The notes beneath the pieces were generated by a model. The model saw nothing but the letters and a program-made list of their open reading frames with translations, did not search any database and had not been told where the DNA came from. Of a DNA stretch of 16,035 nt, positions 14,536 through 16,035 are shown in pieces; positions within the stretch are counted from its first letter, which is position 1, and each line of letters starts with the position of its first letter. Position numbers and translations under genes: made by a program. Source of the stretch: UBA9647 sp049522195 (GTDB lineage Bacteria > Bacteroidota > Ignavibacteria > UBA10030); assembly GCA_049522195.1 (NCBI GenBank), contig JBEKOB010000090.1:1-16035 (forward strand), written 5' to 3'.

Positions 14536-15177
14536 ATGAAGGAACTGCAGGATCTCGCCCTGTTACTGGAACAGGGTCAAGCCAAGAAAGTCGCCGAGTT
14601 AACACAACAGTTGGTGGATTCCGGCGTATCGCCGCAGCTTATACTCAATGACGGTTTGATTGCCGGGATGGCTGTCGTGGGCGAGAAGATGCGGATTGGA
14701 GAAATGTACTTGCCGGAGGTTCTTCAGTCGGCAAGTGCCATGCACGGATCGTTGAAAATCCTCAAGCCGCACCTTGTGCGGGAAGGGGCGCAACCCCGCG
14801 GGAAAATCCTCTTGGGGACGGTGAAGGGAGACATGCACGATATCGGGAAAAACCTCGTGGGCATTATGCTTCAAGGGGCGGGATTCGATATCGTCGATCT
14901 GGGGCTCAATGTTCCGCCTCAGAAGATTATCGAAGCGATCAACACGCATCAGCCCGCGATCCTTGGGCTGTCGGCGATGCTCACGACCACGATGCTGAAT
15001 ATGAAGACCACAGTGGACGCGATCAGTACCGCTGGGCTCCGGTCCAAAGTGAAAATCATCATCGGTGGTGCACCGGTCAGCCAGAAGTTTGCTGACGAGA
15101 TCGGGGCCGATGGATATGCCCGCGATGCGGTTCTGGCCGTGGACAAGGTCAAGCAGCTTATAGGTATCAACTCGTAA
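14536..15177 (+). CDS. mtaC: Corrinoid (B12-binding) protein, MtaC-like
   Basis: 213 residues, the full size of MtaC/MtbC-type corrinoid proteins. Residues 1-85 form the helical cap: QLILNDGLIAGMAVVGEKMRIGEMYLPEVL (34-63, shown here only as a landmark range) has the G..VG..F..G..FLPE pattern of the B12-binding 2 domain. Residues 88-213 are the Rossmann-like B12-binding domain with the base-off/His-on motif GDMHDIGKN (98-106). D99-x-H101-xx-G104 supplies H101 as the lower cobalt ligand. GLSAML (144-149) and IIGGAPVS (175-182) complete the cobalamin pocket. In methanol systems this protein takes the methyl group from MtaB and hands it to MtaA or a folate methyltransferase. It is flanked by a UroD/MtaA-fold gene and by mtaB, exactly such a set. 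A weak ACAGGA box sits close to the ATG. Assignment to MtaC rather than another corrinoid protein rests on the mtaB neighbour. Confidence 0.93.
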   Translation: MKELQDLALLLEQGQAKKVAELTQQLVDSGVSPQLILNDGLIAGMAVVGEKMRIGEMYLPEVLQSASAMHGSLKILKPHLVREGAQPRGKILLGTVKGDMHDIGKNLVGIMLQGAGFDIVDLGLNVPPQKIIEAINTHQPAILGLSAMLTTTMLNMKTTVDAISTAGLRSKVKIIIGGAPVSQKFADEIGADGYARDAVLAVDKVKQLIGINS

Positions 15178-15187
15178 CAAGGCAAAA

Positions 15188-15195
15188 AGGGAGGT
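15188..15195 (+). promoter_or_regulatory. Strong ribosome binding site of mtaB
   Basis: AGGGAGGT is nearly the full anti-16S complement and lies five bases before the ATG at 15201. It is the strongest Shine-Dalgarno box in the window and fixes the mtaB start. Confidence 0.75.
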
Positions 15196-15200
15196 TGTAC

Positions 15201-16035
15201 ATGGCGGGATATTTCAAAGCGTTGGCTATTCCAACGCCGTCCGGTCTGATGTTTGGCAAGGCGCCGAAGACGGTTCAGTGCGGTTTTGGCCTTGAACTTG
15301 GGAAAGGGGAAGTCTATCCGGAGCTTAACTTTACGCTTCCGATGATGGCGCTGGATGAATCAACCTGGCATACTGTTGTAGGGCACTACGAAGAAATCGG
15401 GACGATCGTTCAGCGGGCTGCCAAACGCTTGAAGTTGCCTGGATTGATGATAGAGTTTGAGCTTCTACCTCCGATGACAGAACATCCGTCGTGGGGGGCA
15501 GAAATCACGGCAGTTCTGCACCGGCACCTTAAACAGGCCCATGAAGAATTCGGCCTTCCCTGCGCTCTCCGCGTCACACCGACAGATATCCGTGACGTCA
15601 CACGTCCTCCCTCGCTAAGATTTGGCAAACCGGTTGAAGCCCTTCTGCAATCGTTTGAGCAATGCGCTGCTGCCGGTGCGGACGTACTCTCGATCGAGTC
15701 CGTTGGAGCAAAAGAAGTCCACGACGAAGCTCTCCTTTACGGTGACACCGAAGGAATAATTTTTGCTCTTGGCGTGCTCGCTCCAAGGGACATGGAATTT
15801 CTCTGGAGCAAGATCATCGGTGTCTGCTCAGCTCATAAGATTGTTGCAGGTGGAGATTCGGCCTGCGGTTTCGCCAACACCGCGATGCAACTCTCCTCAC
15901 AGGGAATACTTCCCGAGGTTCTCGCCGCTGTTGTGCGATCTGCGAGTGCAGTCCGAAGTCTCGTCGCATATGAGTGTGGAGCTCAGGGTCCCTCGAAGGA
16001 TTGCGCCTATGAAGGTCCTGTCATAAAAGCAATCA
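15201..16035 (+). CDS. mtaB: Methanol:corrinoid protein co-methyltransferase MtaB, 3'-truncated by the window edge
   Basis: An uninterrupted frame of 278 codons runs from ATG 15201 to the last base; family members are about 460 residues, so roughly 40% is missing. From memory of Methanosarcina MtaB, several blocks match: MFGKAPKTVQCGFGLELG (17-34), EHPSWGAEI (94-102), CALRVTPTDIRD (121-132), LSIESVGAKEV (163-173), GGDSACGFANTAM (217-229), SLVAYECGAQGPSKDCAYE (253-271). The three zinc ligands known for the archaeal enzyme (Glu164, Cys220, Cys269) correspond well to E166, C222 and C268. MtaB splits methanol and transfers its methyl group to the corrinoid on MtaC, with zinc activating the hydroxyl. 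It follows the mtaC-like gene by 23 bases with a strong Shine-Dalgarno. A relative with a different methyl donor remains possible, since the C-terminal part is not visible. Confidence 0.93.
   Translation, partial: MAGYFKALAIPTPSGLMFGKAPKTVQCGFGLELGKGEVYPELNFTLPMMALDESTWHTVVGHYEEIGTIVQRAAKRLKLPGLMIEFELLPPMTEHPSWGAEITAVLHRHLKQAHEEFGLPCALRVTPTDIRDVTRPPSLRFGKPVEALLQSFEQCAAAGADVLSIESVGAKEVHDEALLYGDTEGIIFALGVLAPRDMEFLWSKIIGVCSAHKIVAGGDSACGFANTAMQLSSQGILPEVLAAVVRSASAVRSLVAYECGAQGPSKDCAYEGPVIKAI

Noticed and set aside
15763..16026. 87-codon plus-strand frame near the right edge
   Set aside because: It overlaps the well-supported mtaB frame in a different phase and has no recognisable content.

Overview
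The window is bacterial and entirely coding on the + strand. Fourteen genes run head to tail with no gap over about 65 bases. Three stop/start junctions overlap outright (ATGA at 3177 and 7501, GTGA at 9250), so much of the stretch probably reads as one or a few polycistronic transcripts. Base composition is moderate and looks even throughout. Two products carry Sec signal peptides (a GH3 glycosidase and a heparinase-like protein). Purine-rich Shine-Dalgarno boxes occur before several genes. Nothing identifies the species. The mix of exported glycan enzymes with many anaerobic-type proteins (4Fe-4S ferredoxin, corrinoid methyltransferase) suggests an anaerobic or facultative heterotroph; a member of the FCB or PVC assemblages is my guess, not a demonstration.

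Layout, left to right. (1) A Gfo/Idh/MocA sugar oxidoreductase, cut by the left edge. (2) A protein with two ferritin-like halves, each with diiron-type carboxylate/histidine motifs. (3) A fumarylacetoacetate-hydrolase-family enzyme, coupled by an ATGA overlap to (4) an enolase-superfamily protein of the o-succinylbenzoate synthase / N-succinylamino-acid racemase type. (5) An exported NagZ-like GH3 glycosidase. (6-10) A compact block: a dihydroorotate/dihydropyrimidine-dehydrogenase-like flavoprotein, a 2[4Fe-4S] ferredoxin, a metal-dependent cyclase-family hydrolase, an ArgE/DapE-like M20 deacylase and a ROK sugar kinase. (11) An exported heparinase II/III-like protein. (12) A PfkB kinase of the 1-phosphofructokinase/tagatose-6-phosphate kinase group. 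(13-15) A methanol-type corrinoid methyltransferase module: a UroD/MtaA-fold protein, an MtaC-like corrinoid protein and the first 278 residues of MtaB, which runs off the right edge.

Working together (inference): the secreted GH3 and heparinase-like proteins would release sugars or uronates in the periplasm. The MocA oxidoreductase, ROK kinase and PfkB kinase would process them inside. The FAH protein, enolase-superfamily protein, flavoprotein/ferredoxin pair, cyclase and M20 enzyme look like a pathway for an oxo-acid and an N-acyl or cyclic amide. The MtaABC-like set would take a methyl group from methanol or a related methyl donor onto a corrinoid. The most striking points are the MtaB reading frame at the right edge with all three expected zinc ligands, and the companion UroD/MtaA-fold protein in which all three expected zinc ligands are replaced. 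A second candidate novelty is the flavoprotein + ferredoxin + cyclase + deacylase block, which resembles a rewired reductive pyrimidine-type pathway.

No rRNA, tRNA, CRISPR array, insertion sequence, long repeat or convincing terminator was seen.
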